A stretch of 64,000 bases of DNA from NCBI GenBank assembly GCA_030549495.1, contig JAUIRK010001041.1:558001-622000 (forward strand), read 5' to 3'. The translations under genes were made by a program, and so were the position numbers. The DNA comes from Nectonema munidae. Its lineage: Eukaryota; Nematomorpha; Nectonematoida; Nectonematidae. The notes below the pieces were generated by a model. It saw nothing but the letters and a program-made list of their open reading frames with translations, was not told the DNA's origin and ran no database searches. This document shows, one piece after another, positions 25,401 to 39,250 of the stretch (position 1 is the first letter of the stretch; every line of letters starts with the position of its first letter).

Positions 25401-28400
25401 TTTTGGTTACGGAGATTTTGGTTACGGAGATTTTAGTTTTAGGGGATTTTGGTTAAGAAGATTTTAGTTTTCGGGGATTTTGGTTACGGAGATTTTAGTT
25501 TTCGGGGATTTTGGTTACGGAGATTTTAGTTTTAGGGGATTTTGGTTAAGAAGATTTTAGTTTTCGGGAATTTTGGTTACAGAGATTTTGGTTACGGAGA
25601 TTTTGGTTACGGAGATTTTAGTTTTAGGGGATTTTGGTTAAGAAGATTTTAGTTTTCGGGGATTTTGGTTACGGAGATTTTAGTTTTCGGGGATTTTGGT
25701 TAAGAAGATTTTAGTTTTCGGGGATTTGGCTACGGAGATTTTAGTTTTCGGGGATTTTGGTTAAGAAGATTTTAGTTTTCGGGAATTTTGGTTACAGAGA
25801 TTTTGGTTTTACGGAGATTTTGGTTACGGAGATTTTAGTTTTAGGGGATTTTGGTTAAGAAGATTTTAGTTTTCGGGGATTTTGGTTACGGAGATTTTAG
25901 TTTTCGGGGATTTTGGTTACGGAGATTTTAGTTTTAGGGGATTTTGGTTAAGAAGATTTTAGTTTTCGGGAATTTTGGTTACAGAGATTTTGTTTACGGA
26001 GATTTTGGTTACGGAGATTTTAGTTTTAGGGGATTTTGGTTAAGAAGATTTTAGTTTTCGGAGATTTTGGTTACGGAGATTTTAGTTTTAGGGGATTTTG
26101 GTTAAGAAGATTTTAGTTTTCGGGGATTTTGGTTACGGAGATTTTAGTTTTCGGGGATTTTGGTTACGGAGATTTTAGTTTTAGGGGATTTTGGTTAAGA
26201 AGATTTTAGTTTTCGGGAATTTTGGTTACAGAGATTTTGGTTACGGAGATTTTGGTTACGGAGATTTTAGTTTTAGGGGATTTTGGTTAAGAAGATTTTA
26301 GTTTTCGGGGATTTTGGTTACAGAGATTTTAGTTTTCGGGGATTTTGGTTACGGAGATTTTAGTTTTAGGGGATTTTGGTTAAGAAGATTTTAGTTTTCG
26401 GGGATTTTGGTTACGGAGATTTTAGTTTTCGGGGATTTTGGTTACGGAGATTTTAGTTTTAGGGGATTTTGGTTAAGAAGATTTTAGTTTTCGGGGATTT
26501 TGGTTACAGAGATTTTGGTTTCGGAGATTTTGGTTACGGAGATTTTAGTTTTAGGGGATTTTGGTTAAGAAGATTTTAGTTTTCGGGGATTTTGGTTACA
26601 GAGATTTTAGTTTTCGGGAATTTTGGTTACGGAGATTTTAGTTTTCGGGGATTTTGGTTACGGAGATTTTAGTTTTAGGGGATTTTGGTTACGGAGATTT
26701 TAGTTTTCGGGGATTTTGGTTACGGAGATTTTAGTTTTCGGGGATTTTTTACGGTTTTAGTTTTTTAGGGGATTTTGGTTAAAAGATTTTAGTTTTCGGA
26801 TTTTGGTTACAGAGATTTTGGTTACGGAGATTTTGGTTACGGAGATTTTAGTTTTAGGGGATTTTGGTTAAGAAGATTTTAGTTTTCGGGGATTTTGGTT
26901 ACAGAGATTTTGGTTACGGAGATTTTGGTTACGGAGATTTTAGTTTTAGGGGATTTTGGTTAAGAAGATTTTAGTTTTCGGGGATTTTGGTTACGGAGAT
27001 TTTAGTTTTCGGGGATTTTGGTTACGGAGATTTTAGTTTTAGGGGATTTTGGTTAAGAAGATTTTAGTTTTCGGGGATTTTGGTTACAGAGATTTTGGTT
27101 ACGGAGATTTTGGTTACGGAGATTTTAGTTTTAGGGGATTTTGGTTAAGAAGATTTTAGTTTTCGGGGATTTTGGTTACGGAGATTTTAGTTTTCGGGGA
27201 TTTTGGTTACGGAGATTTTAGTTTTAGGGGATTTTGGTTACGGAGATTTTAGTTTTAGGGGATTTTGGTTAAGAAGATTTTAGTTTTCGGGAATTTTGGT
27301 TACAGAGATTTTGGTTACGGAGTTTTGGTTACGGAGATTTTAGTTTTGGGGATTTTTAGAAGATTTTAGTTTTCGGGGATTTTGGTTACGGAGATTTTAG
27401 TTTTCGGGGATTTTGGTTACGGAGATTTTAGTTTTGGGGATTTTGGTTAAGAGATTTTAGTTTTCGGGATTTTGTTACAGAGATTTTGTTTTCGGATTTT
27501 GGTTACGGAGATTTTAGTTTTCGGGGATTTTGGTTACGGAGATTTTAGTTTTCGGGGATTTTGGTTAAGAAGATTTTAGTTTTCGGGGATTTTGGTTACG
27601 GAGATTTTTGTTTACGGGGATTTTGGTTACGGAGATTTTAGTTTTAGGGGATTTTGGTTAAGAAGATTTTAGTTTTCGGGGATTTTGGTTACGGAGATTT
27701 TAGTTTTCGGGGATTTTGGTTACGGAGATTTTAGTTTTAGGGGATTTTGGTTAAGAAGATGTTTTCGGATTTTGGTTACAGAGATTTTGGTTACGGAGAT
27801 TTTGGTTACGGAGATTTTAGTTTTAGGGATTTTGGTTAAGAAGATTTTAGTTTTCGGGGATTTTTTACGAGTTTTTTGGATTTTGGTTACGGAGATTTTA
27901 GTTTTCGGGGATTTTGGTTACGGAGATTTTAGTTTTCGGGGATTTTGGTTACGGAGATTTTGGTTATGGAGATTTTGGTTACGGAGATTTTAGTTTTAGG
28001 GGATTTTGGTTAAGAAGATTTTAGTTTTCGGGGATTTTGGTTACGGAGATTTTAGTTTTCGGGGATTTTGGTTACGGAGATTTTAGTTTTCGGGGATTTT
28101 GGTTAAGGAGATTTTAGTTTTCGGGGATTTTGGTTACGGAGATTTTGGTTATGGAGATTTTGGTTACGGAGATTTTAGTTTTAGGGGATTTTGGTTAAGA
28201 AGATTTTAGTTTTCGGGGATTTTGGTTACGGAGATTTTAGTTTTCGGGGATTTTGGTTACGGAGATTTTAGTTTTAGGGGATTTTGGTTAAGAAGATTTT
28301 AGTTTTCGGGAATTTTGGTTACGGAGATTTTGGTTACGGAGATTTTGGTTACGGAGATTTTAGTTTTAGGGGATTTTGGTTAAGAAGATTTTAGTTTTCG

Positions 28401-31400
28401 GGGATTTTGGTTACGGAGATTTTAGTTTTCGGGGATTTTGGTTACGGAGATTTTAGTTTTAGGGGATTTTGGTTAAGGAGATTTTAGTTTTGGGGTTTTG
28501 GTTAGGAGATTTTAGTTTTCGGGGATTTTGGTTACGGAGATTTTAATTATGGAGATTTTGGTTACGGAGATTTTAGTTTTAGGGGATTTTGGTTAAGAAG
28601 ATTTTAGTTTTCGGGGATTTTGGTTACGGAGATTTTAGTTTTCGGGGATTTTGGTTACGGAGATTTTAGTTTTAGGGGATTTTGGTTAAGAAGATTTTAG
28701 TTTTCGGGAATTTTGGTTACAGAGATTTTGGTTACGGAGATTTTGGTTACGGAGATTTTAGTTTTAGGGGATTTTGGTTAAGAAGATTTTAGTTTTCGGG
28801 GATTTTGGTTACGGAGATTTTAGTTTTCGGGGATTTTGGTTACGGAGATTTTAGTTTTAGGGGATTTTGGTTAAGAAGATTTTAGTTTTCGGGGATTTTG
28901 GTTACAGAGATTTTAGTTTTCGGGGATTTTGGTTACGGAGATTTTAGTTTTCGGGGATTTTGGTTAAGAAGATTTTAGTTTTCGGGGATTTTGGTTACGG
29001 AGATTTTGTTTTCAGGATTTTGGTTACGGAGATTTTAGTTTTAGGGGATTTTGGTTAAGGAGATTTTAGTTTTCGGGGATTTTGGTTACAGAGATTTTAG
29101 TTTTCGGGAATTTTGGTTACGGAGATTTTAGTTTTCGGGGATTTTGGTTACGGAGATTTTAGTTTTAGGGGATTTTGGTTAAGAAGATTTTGTTTTATTT
29201 TTTAGATTTTTTCGGGGATTTTGGTTACGGAGATTTTAGTTTTCGGGGATTTTGGTTACGGAGATTTTAGTTTTAGGGGATTTTGGTTAAGAAGATTTTA
29301 GTTTTCGGGGATTTTGGTTACAGAGATTTTGGTTACGGAGATTTTGGTTACGGAGATTTTAGTTTTAGGGGATTTTGGTTAAGAAGATTTTAGTTTTCGG
29401 GGATTTTGGTTACAGAGATTTTGGTTACGGAGATTTTGGTTACGGAGATTTTAGTTTTAGGGGATTTTGGTTAAGGAGATTTTAGTTTTCGGGGATTTTG
29501 GTTACGGAGATTTTAGTTTTCGGGGATTTTGGTTACGGAGATTTTAGTTTTAGGGGATTTTGGTTAAGAAGATTTTAGTTTTCGGGAATTTTGGTTACAG
29601 AGATTTTGGTTACGGAGATTTTGGTTACGGAGATTTTAGTTTTAGGGGATTTTGGTTAAGGAGATTTTAGTTTTCGGGGATTTTGGTTACGGAGATTTTA
29701 GTTTTCGGGGATTTTGGTTACGGAGATTTTAGTTTTCGGGGATTTTGGTTACGGAGATTTTAGTTTTAGGGGATTTTGGTTAAGAAGATTTTAGTTTTCG
29801 GGAATTTTGGTTACAGAGATTTTGGTTACGGAGATTTTGGTTACGGAGATTTTAGTTTTAGGGGATTTTGGTTAAGAAGATTTTAGTTTTCGGGGATTTT
29901 GGTTACGGAGATTTTAGTTTTCGGGGATTTTGGTTACGGAGATTTTAGTTTTAGGGGATTTTGGTTAAGAAGATTTTAGTTTTCGGGAATTTTGGTTACA
30001 GAGATTTTGGTTACGGAGATTTTGGTTACGGAGATTTTAGTTTTAGGGGATTTTGGTTAAGAAGATTTTAGTTTTCGGGGATTTTGGTTACGGAGATTTT
30101 AGTTTTAGGGGATTTTGGTTAAGAAGATTTTAGTTTTCGGGGATTTTGGTTACAGAGATTTTAGTTTTCGGGGATTTTGGTTACGGAGATTTTAGTTTTA
30201 GGGGATTTTGGTTAAGAAGATTTTAGTTTTCGGGGATTTTGGTTACGGAGATTTTGGTTATGGAGATTTTGGTTACGGAGATTTTAGTTTTAGGGGATTT
30301 TGGTTAAGAAGATTTTAGTTTTCGGGGATTTTGGTTACAGAGATTTTAGTTTTCGGGGATTTTGGTTACGGAGATTTTAGTTTTAGGGGATTTTGGTTAA
30401 GAAGATTTTAGTTTTCGGGAATTTTGGTTACAGAGATTTTGGTTTTCGGAGATTTTGGTTACGGAGATTTTAGTTTTAGGGGATTTTGGTTACGGAGATT
30501 TTAGTTTTCGGGGATTTTGGTTACGGAGATTTTAGTTTTAGGGGATTTTGGTTACGGAGATTTTAGTTTTCGGGGATTTTGGTTACGGAGATTTTAGTTT
30601 TCGGGGATTTTGGTTACGGAGATTTTGGTTATGGAGATTTTGGTTACGGAGATTTTAGTTTTAGGGGATTTTGGTTAAGAAGATTTTAGTTTTCGGGGAT
30701 TTTGGTTACGGAGATTTTAGTTTTCGGGGATTTTGGTTACGGAGATTTTAGTTTTAGGGGATTTTGGTTAAGAAGATTTTAGTTTTCGGGGATTTTGGTT
30801 ACGGAGATTTTAGTTTTCGGGGATTTTGGTTACGGAGATTTTAGTTTTAGGGGATTTTGGTTAAGAAGATTTTAGTTTTCGGGAATTTTGGTTACAGAGA
30901 TTTTGGTTACGGAGATTTTGGTTACGGAGATTTTAGTTTTAGGGGATTTTGGTTAAGAAGATTTTAGTTTTCGGGGATTTTGGTTACGGAGATTTTAGTT
31001 TTCGGGGATTTTGGTTACGGAGATTTTAGTTTTAGGGGATTTTGGTTAAGGAGATTTTAGTTTTTTAGATTTTGGTTACAGAGATTTTTTACGGAGGATT
31101 TTGGTTACGGAGATTTTAGTTTTAGGGGATTTTGGTTAAGAAGATTTTAGTTTTCGGGGATTTTGGTTAAGAGATTTTAGTTTTCGGGGATTTTGGTTAC
31201 GGAGATTTTAGTTTTAGGGGATTTTGGTTAAGAAGATTTTAGTTTTCGGGAATTTTGGTTACAGAGATTTTGGTTACGGAGATTTTAGTTTTAGGGGATT
31301 TTGGTTAAGAAGATTTTAGTTTTCGGGGATTTTGGTTACGGAGATTTTAGTTTTCGGGGATTTTGGTTACGGAGATTTTAGTTTTAGGGGATTTTGGTTA

Positions 31401-34400
31401 AGAAGATTTTAGTTTTCGGGGATTTTGGTTACAGAGATTTTGGTTACGGAGATTTTGGTTACGAGATTTTGGTTTTAGGGATTTTGGTTAAGAAGATTTT
31501 AGTTTTCGGGGATTTTGGTTACGGAGATTTTAGTTTTCGGGGATTTTGGTTACGGAGATTTTAGTTTTCGGGGATTTTGGTTACGGAGATTTTAGTTTTC
31601 GGGGATTTTGGTTAAGGAGATTTTAGTTTTCGGGGATTTTGGTTACAGAGATTTTGTTTTCGGAGATTTTGGTTACGGAGATTTTAGTTTTCGGGGATTT
31701 TGGTTACGGAGATTTTAGTTTTCGGGGATTTTGGTTAAGAAGATTTTAGTTTTCGGGGATTTTGGTTACAGAGATTTTGGTTACGGAGATTTTGGTTACG
31801 GAGATTTTAGTTTTAGGGGATTTTGGTTAAGAAGATTTTAGTTTTCGGGGATTTTGGTTACGGAGATTTTAGTTTTCGGAGATTTTGGTTACGGAGATTT
31901 TAGTTTTAGGGATTTTGGTTAAGGAGATTTTAGTTTTCGGGGATTTTGGTTACAGAGATTTTAGTTACGGAGATTTTGGTTACGGAGATTTTAGTTTTCG
32001 GGATTTTGGTTACGAAGATTTTAGTTTTCGGGATTTTGGTTACGGAGATTTTGTTTTCGGGGATTTTGGTTACGGAGATTTTAGTTTTGGGGATTTTGGT
32101 TACGGAGATTTTAGTTTTCGGGGATTTTGGTTACGGAGATTTTAGTTTTAGGGGATTTTGGTTACGAAGATTTTAGTTTTCGGGGATTTTGGTTACAGAG
32201 ATTTTAGTTTTCGGGAATTTTGGTTACGGAGATTTTAGTTTTCGGGGATTTTGGTTACGGAGATTTTAGTTTTAGGGGATTTTGGTTAAGAAGATTTTAG
32301 TTTTCGGGGATTTTGGTTACAGAGATTTTGGTTACGGAGATTTTGGTTACGGAGATTTTAGTTTTAGGGGATTTTGGTTAAGAAGATTTTAGTTTTCGGG
32401 GATTTTGGTTAAGGAGATTTTAGTTTTCGGGGATTTTGGTTACGGAGATTTTAGTTTTCGGGATTTTGGTTACGGAGATTTTAGTTTTCGGGGATTTTGG
32501 TTACGGAGATTTTAGTTTTCGGGGATTTTGGTTAAGAAGATTTTAGTTTTCGGGGATTTTGGTTACAGAGATTTTGGTTACGGAGATTTTGGTTACGGAG
32601 ATTTTAGTTTTAGGGGATTTTGGTTAAGAAGATTTTAGTTTTCGGGGATTTTGGTTACGGAGATTTTAGTTTTCGGGGATTTTGGTTACGGAGATTTTAG
32701 TTTTAGGGGATTTTGGTTAAGAAGATTTTAGTTTTCGGGGATTTTGGTTAGGGCAGAGATTTTGGTTACGGAGATTTTGGTTACGGAGATTTTAGTTTTA
32801 GGGGATTTTGGTTACGAAGATTTTAGTTTTAGGGGATTTTGGTTAAGAAGATTTTAGTTTTCGGGAATTTTGGTTACAGAGATTTTGGTTACGGAGATTT
32901 TGGTTACGGAGATTTTAGTTTTAGGGGATTTTGGTTAAGAAGATTTTAGTTTTCGGGGATTTTGGTTACGGAGATTTTAGTTTTCGGGGATTTTGGTTAC
33001 GGAGATTTTAGTTTTCGGGGATTTTGGTTAAGGAGATTTTAGTTTTCGGGGATTTTGGTTACGGAGATTTTAGTTTTAGGTGATTTTGGTTACGGAGATT
33101 TTGGTTACGGAGATTTTGGTTACGGAGATTTTAGTTTCGGGGATTTTGGTTACGGAGATTTTAGTTTTCGGGGATTTTGGTTACGGAGATTTTAGTTTTC
33201 GGGGATTTTGGTTACGGAGATTTTAGTTTTCGGGGATTTTGGTTACGGAGATTTTAGTTTTAGGGGATTTTGGTTAAGAAGATTTTAGTTTTCGGGAATT
33301 TTGGTTACAGAGATTTTGGTTACGGAGATTTTGGTTACGGAGATTTTAGTTTTAGGGGATTTTGGTTAAGAAGATTTTAGTTTTCGGGGATTTTGGTTAC
33401 GGAGATTTTAGTTTTCGGGGATTTTGGTTACGGAGATTTTAGTTTTAGGGGATTTTGGTTAAGGAGATTTTAGTTTTCGGGATTTTGTTACAGAGTTTTA
33501 TTGGGATTTTGGTTACGGAGATTTTAGTTTTCGGGGATTTTGGTTACGGAGATTTTAGTTTTCGGGGATTTTGGTTACGGAGATTTTAGTTTTAGGGGAT
33601 TTTGGTTAAGAAGATTTTAGTTTTCGGGAATTTTGGTTACAGAGATTTTGGTTACGGAGATTTTGGTTACGGAGATTTTAGTTTTAGGGGATTTTGGTTA
33701 AGAAGATTTTAGTTTTCGGGGATTTTGGTTACGGAGATTTTAGTTTTCGGGGATTTTGGTTACAGAGATTTTGGTTACGGAGATTTTGGTTACGGAGATT
33801 TTAGTTTTAGGGGATTTTGGTTAAGAAGATTTTAGTTTTCGGGGATTTTGGTTACGGAGATTTTAGTTTTCGGGGATTTTGGTTACGGAGATTTTAGTTT
33901 TAGGGGATTTTGGTTAAGAAGATTTTAGTTTTCGGGAATTTTGGTTACAGAGATTTTGGTTACGGAGATTTTAGTTTTAGGGGATTTTGGTTAAGAAGAT
34001 TTTAGTTTTCGGGGATTTTGGTTACGGAGATTTTAGTTTTCGGGGATTTTGGTTACGGAGATTTTAGTTTTAGGGGATTTTGGTTACGGAGATTTTAGTT
34101 TTAGGGGATTTTGGTTAGGATTTTCGATTTTGTTCTTTTTGTTAGATTTTAGTTTTCGGGATTTTGGTTACGGAGATTTTAGTTTTAGGGGATTTTGGTT
34201 ACGGAGATTTTAGTTTTAGGGGATTTTGGTTAAGAAGATTTTAGTTTTCGGGAATTTTGGTTACAGAGATTTTGGTTACGGAGATTTTGGTTACGGAGAT
34301 TTTAGTTTTAGGGGATTTTGGTTAAGAAGATTTTAGTTTTCGGGGATTTTGGTTACGGAGATTTTAGTTTTCGGGGATTTTGGTTACGGAGATTTTAGTT

Positions 34401-37400
34401 TTAGGGGATTTTGGTTAAGGAGATTTTAGTTTTCGGGGATTTTGGTTACGGAGATTTTAGTTTTCGGGGATTTTGGTTACGGAGATTTTAGTTTTAGGGG
34501 ATTTTGGTTAAGAAGATTTTAGTTTTCGGGAATTTTGGTTACAGAGATTTTGGTTACGGAGATTTTGGTTACGGAGATTTTAGTTTTAGGGGATTTTGGT
34601 TAAGAAGATTTTAGTTTTCGGGGATTTTGGTTACGGAGATTTTAGTTTTCGGGGATTTTGGTTACGGAGATTTTAGTTTTAGGGGATTTTGGTTACGGAG
34701 ATTTTAGTTTTAGGGGATTTTGGTTAAGAAGATTTTAGTTTTCGGGAATTTTGGTTACAGAGATTTTGGTTACGGAGATTTTGGTTACGGAGATTTTAGT
34801 TTTAGGGGATTTTGGTTAAGAAGATTTTAGTTTTCGGGGATTTTGGTTACGGAGATTTTAGTTTTCGGGGATTTTGGTTACGGAGATTTTAGTTTTAGGG
34901 GATTTTGGTTAAGAAGATTTTAGTTTTCGGGAATTTTGGTTACAGAGATTTTGGTTACGGAGATTTTGGTTACGGAGATTTTAGTTTTAGGGGATTTTGG
35001 TTAAGAAGATTTTAGTTTTCGGGGATTTTGGTTACGGAGATTTTAGTTTTCGGGGATTTTGGTTACGGAGATTTTAGTTTTCGGGGATTTTGGTTAAGAA
35101 GATTTTAGTTTTCGGGGATTTTGGTTACAGAGATTTTGTTTGTTTGTTTTTTTTTTTTTTTAGTTTTCGGGATTTTGGTTACGAAGATTTTAGTTTTCGG
35201 GGATTTTGGTTACGGAGATTTTAGTTTTCGGGGATTTTGGTTACGGAGATTTTAGTTTTAGGGGATTTTGGTTAAGAAGATTTTAGTTTTCGGGGATTTT
35301 GGTTACAGAGATTTTGGTTACGGAGATTTTGGTTACGGAGATTTTAGTTTTCGGGGATTTTGGTTACGGAGATTTTAGTTTTAGGGGATTTTGGTTAAGA
35401 AGATTTTAGTTTTCGGGGATTTTGGTTACGGAGATTTTAGTTACGGAGATTTTGGTTACGGAGATTTTAGTTTTAGGGGATTTTGGTTAAGAAGATTTTA
35501 GTTTTCGGGGATTTTGGTTACGGAGATTTTAGTTTTCGGGGATTTTGGTTACGGAGATTTTAGTTTTAGGGGATTTTGGTTAAGAAGATTTTAGTTTTCG
35601 GGGATTTTGGTTACGGAGATTTTAGTTTTCGGGGATTTTGGTTACGGAGATTTTAGTTTTAGGGGATTTTGGTTACGGAGATTTTAGTTTTAGGGGATTT
35701 TGGTTAAGAAGATTTTAGTTTTCGGGGATTTTTTTTTTTTCGTTTTGGTTACGGAGATTTTAGTTTTCGGGGATTTTGGTTACGGAGATTTTAGTTTTCG
35801 GGGATTTTGGTTAAGACGATTTTAGTTTTCGGGGATTTTGGTTACGGAGATTTTGGTTACGGAGATTTTGGTTACGGAGATTTTAGTTTTAGGGGATTTT
35901 GGTTACGGAGATTTTAGTTTTAGGGGATTTTGGTTAAGAAGATTTTAGTTTTCGGGGATTTTGGTTACGGAGATTTTGGTTACGGAGATTTTGGTTACGG
36001 AGATTTTAGTTTTAGGGGATTTTGGTTACGGAGATTTTAGTTTTAGGGGATTTTGGTTAAGAAGATTTTAGTTTTCGGGAATTTTGGTTACAGAGATTTT
36101 GGTTTTCGGGGATTTTGGTTACGGAGATTTTAGTTTTAGGGGATTTTGGTTACGGAGATTTTAGTTTTAGGGGATTTTGGTTAAGAAGATTTTAGTTTTC
36201 GGGAATTTTGGTTACAGAGATTTTGGTTACGGAGATTTTGGTTACGGAGATTTTAGTTTTAGGGGATTTTGGTTAAGAAGATTTTAGTTTTCGGGGATTT
36301 TGGTTACGGAGATTTTAGTTTTCGGGGATTTTGGTTACGGAGATTTTAGTTTTCGGGGATTTTGGTTAAGGAGATTTTAGTTTTCGGGGATTTTGGTTAC
36401 AGAGTTTTTTTTCGATTTTTTCGGAGTTTTGTTTTTATTTTAGGGATTTTGGTTACGGAGATTTTAGTTTTAGGGGATTTTGGTTAAGAAGATTTTAGTT
36501 TTCGGGGATTTTGGTTACGGAGATTTTGGTTACGGAGATTTTGGTTACGGAGATTTTAGTTTTAGGGGATTTTGGTTAAGGAGATTTTAGTTTTCGGGGA
36601 TTTTGGTTACGGAGATTTTAGTTTTCGGGGATTTTGGTTACGGAGATTTTAGTTTTCGGGGATTTTGGTTACGGAGATTTTAGTTTTAGGGGATTTTGGT
36701 TACGGAGATTTTAGTTTTAGGGGATTTTGGTTAAGAAGATTTTAGTTTTCGGGAATTTTGGTTACAGAGATTTTGGTTACGGAGATTTTGGTTACGGAGA
36801 TTTTAGTTTTAGGGGATTTTGGTTACGGAGATTTTAGTTTTAGGGGATTTTGGTTAAGAAGATTTTAGTTTTCGGGAATTTTGGTTACAGAGATTTTGGT
36901 TACGGAGATTTTGGTTACGGAGATTTTAGTTTTAGGGGATTTTGGTTACGGAGATTTTAGTTTTAGGGGATTTTGGTTAAGAAGATTTTAGTTTTCGGGG
37001 ATTTTGGTTACAGAGATTTTGGTTACGGAGATTTTGGTTACGGAGATTTTAGTTTTCGGGGATTTTGGTTAAGAAGATTTTAGTTTTCGGGGATTTTGGT
37101 TACGGAGATTTTAGTTTTCGGGGATTTTGGTTACGGAGATTTTAGTTTTCGGGGATTTTGGTTACGGAGATTTTAGTTTTAGGGGATTTTGGTTAAGAAG
37201 ATTTTAGTTTTCGGGGATTTTGGTTACGGAGATTTTGTTTACGGAGATTTTGGTTACGGAGATTTTAGTTTTAGGGGATTTTGGTTACGGAGATTTTAGT
37301 TTTAGGGGATTTTGGTTAAGAAGATTTTAGTTTTCGGGAATTTTGGTTACAGAGATTTTGGTTACGGAGATTTTGGTTACGGAGATTTTAGTTTTAGGGG

Positions 37401-39250
37401 ATTTTGGTTAAGAAGATTTTAGTTTTCGGGGATTTTGGTTACGGAGATTTTAGTTTTCGGGGATTTTGGTTACGGAGATTTTAGTTTTAGGGGATTTTGG
37501 TTAAGGAGATTTTAGTTTTCGGGATTTTGGTTACGGAGATTTTGGTTACGGAGATTTTGGTTACGGAGATTTTAGTTTTAGGGGATTTTGGTTAAGAAGA
37601 TTTTAGTTTTCGGGGATTTTGGTTACGGAGATTTTAGTTTTCGGGGATTTTGGTTACGGAGATTTTAGTTTTAGGGGATTTTGGTTAAGAAGATTTTAGT
37701 TTTCGGGAATTTTGGTTACAGAGATTTTGGTTACGGAGATTTTGGTTACGGAGATTTTAGTTTTAGGGGATTTTGGTTAAGAAGATTTTAGTTTTCGGGG
37801 ATTTTGGTTACGGAGATTTTAGTTTTCGGGGATTTTGGTTACGGAGATTTTAGTTTTCGGGGATTTTGGTTAAGAAGATTTTAGTTTTCGGGGATTTTGG
37901 TTACGGAGATTTTGTTTTCGGGGATTTTGGTTACGGAGATTTTAGTTTTAGGGGATTTTGGTTAAGAAGATTTTAGTTTTCGGGGATTTTGGTTACGGAG
38001 ATTTTAGTTTTCGGGGATTTTGGTTACGGAGATTTTAGTTTTAGGGGATTTTGGTTACGGAGATTTTAGTTTTAGGGGATTTTGGTTAAGAAGATTTTAG
38101 TTTTCGGGAATTTTGGTTACAGAGATTTTGGTTACGGAGATTTTGGTTACGGAGATTTTAGTTTTAGGGGATTTTGGTTAAGAAGATTTTAGTTTTCGGG
38201 GATTTTGGTTACGGAGATTTTAGTTTTCGGGGATTTTGGTTACGGAGATTTTAGTTTTCGGGGATTTTGGTTACGGAGATTTTAGTTTTCGGGGATTTTG
38301 GTTAAGGAGATTTTAGTTTTCGGGGATTTTGGTTACAGAGATTTTGGTTACGGAGATTTTGGTTACGGAGATTTTAGTTTTAGGGGATTTTGGTTACGGA
38401 GATTTTAGTTTTAGGGGATTTTGGTTAAGAAGATTTTAGTTTTCGGGAATTTTGGTTACAGAGATTTTAGTTACGGGGATTTTGGTTACGGAGATTTTAG
38501 TTTTCGGGGATTTTGGTTACGGAGATTTTAGTTTTAGGGGATTTTGGTTACGGAGATTTTAGTTTTCGGGAATTTTGGTTACAGAGATTTTGGTTACGGA
38601 GATTTTGGTTACGGAGATTTTAGTTTTAGGGGATTTTGGTTACGGAGATTTTAGTTTTAGGGGATTTTGGTTAAGAAGATTTTAGTTTTCGGGAATTTTG
38701 GTTACAGAGATTTTGGTTACGGAGATTTTGGTTACGGAGATTTTAGTTTTAGGGGATTTTGGTTAAGAAGATTTTAGTTTTCGGGGATTTTGGTTACGGA
38801 GATTTTAGTTTTCGGGGATTTTGGTTACGGAGATTTTAGTTTTAGGGGATTTTGGTTACGGAGATTTTAGTTTTAGGGGATTTTGGTTAAGAAGATTTTA
38901 GTTTTCGGGAATTTTGGTTACAGAGATTTTGGTTACGGAGATTTTGGTTACGGAGATTTTAGTTTTAGGGGATTTTGGTTACGGAGATTTTAGTTTTAGG
39001 GGATTTTGGTTAAGAAGATTTTAGTTTTCGGGAATTTTGGTTACAGAGATTTTGGTTACGGAGATTTTGGTTACGGAGATTTTAGTTTTAGGGGATTTTG
39101 GTTAAGAAGATTTTAGTTTTCGGGGATTTTGGTTACGGAGATTTTAGTTTTCGGGGATTTTGGTTACGGAGATTTTAGTTTTAGGGGATTTTGGTTACGG
39201 AGATTTTAGTTTTCGGGAATTTTGGTTACAGAGATTTTAGTTTTCGGGGA
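10433..39250 (+). repeat. Satellite array, homogeneous core (31-bp dimer; 185-bp and 123-bp higher-order repeats)
   Basis: About 28.8 kb of head-to-tail repeats in one orientation. The base dimer is GATTTTGGTTACGGA (X, 15 bp) plus GATTTTAGTTTTCGGG (Y, 16 bp). Recurrent variants are Z (TTTTAGGG in place of TTTTCGGG), W (GGTTAAGAA in place of GGTTACGGA) and V (GGTTACAGA). They recur in a fixed order W-Y-X-Y-X-Z-W-Y-V-X-X-Z, which sums to 185 bp. The marker CGGGAATTTTGG at the Y-V junction recurs at exactly 185-bp spacing, for example 12,349/12,534, 14,301/14,486, 21,609/21,794, 22,774/22,959, 29,799/29,984 and 34,743/34,928. Other spacings differ by multiples of 31 (216, 278). In the right part (36.7-39.1 kb) a 123-bp order appears (36,750/36,873; 38,906/39,029). 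Because 31 is not a multiple of three and TTTTAG recurs, no long frame exists and the array is not coding. Confidence 0.97.

Noticed and set aside
10433-39250. Telomere or interstitial telomeric repeat, because type Z monomers contain TTAGG/TTAGGG
   Set aside because: The word occurs once per Z monomer and is never tandem. It arises from one C-to-A change in TTTTCGGG.
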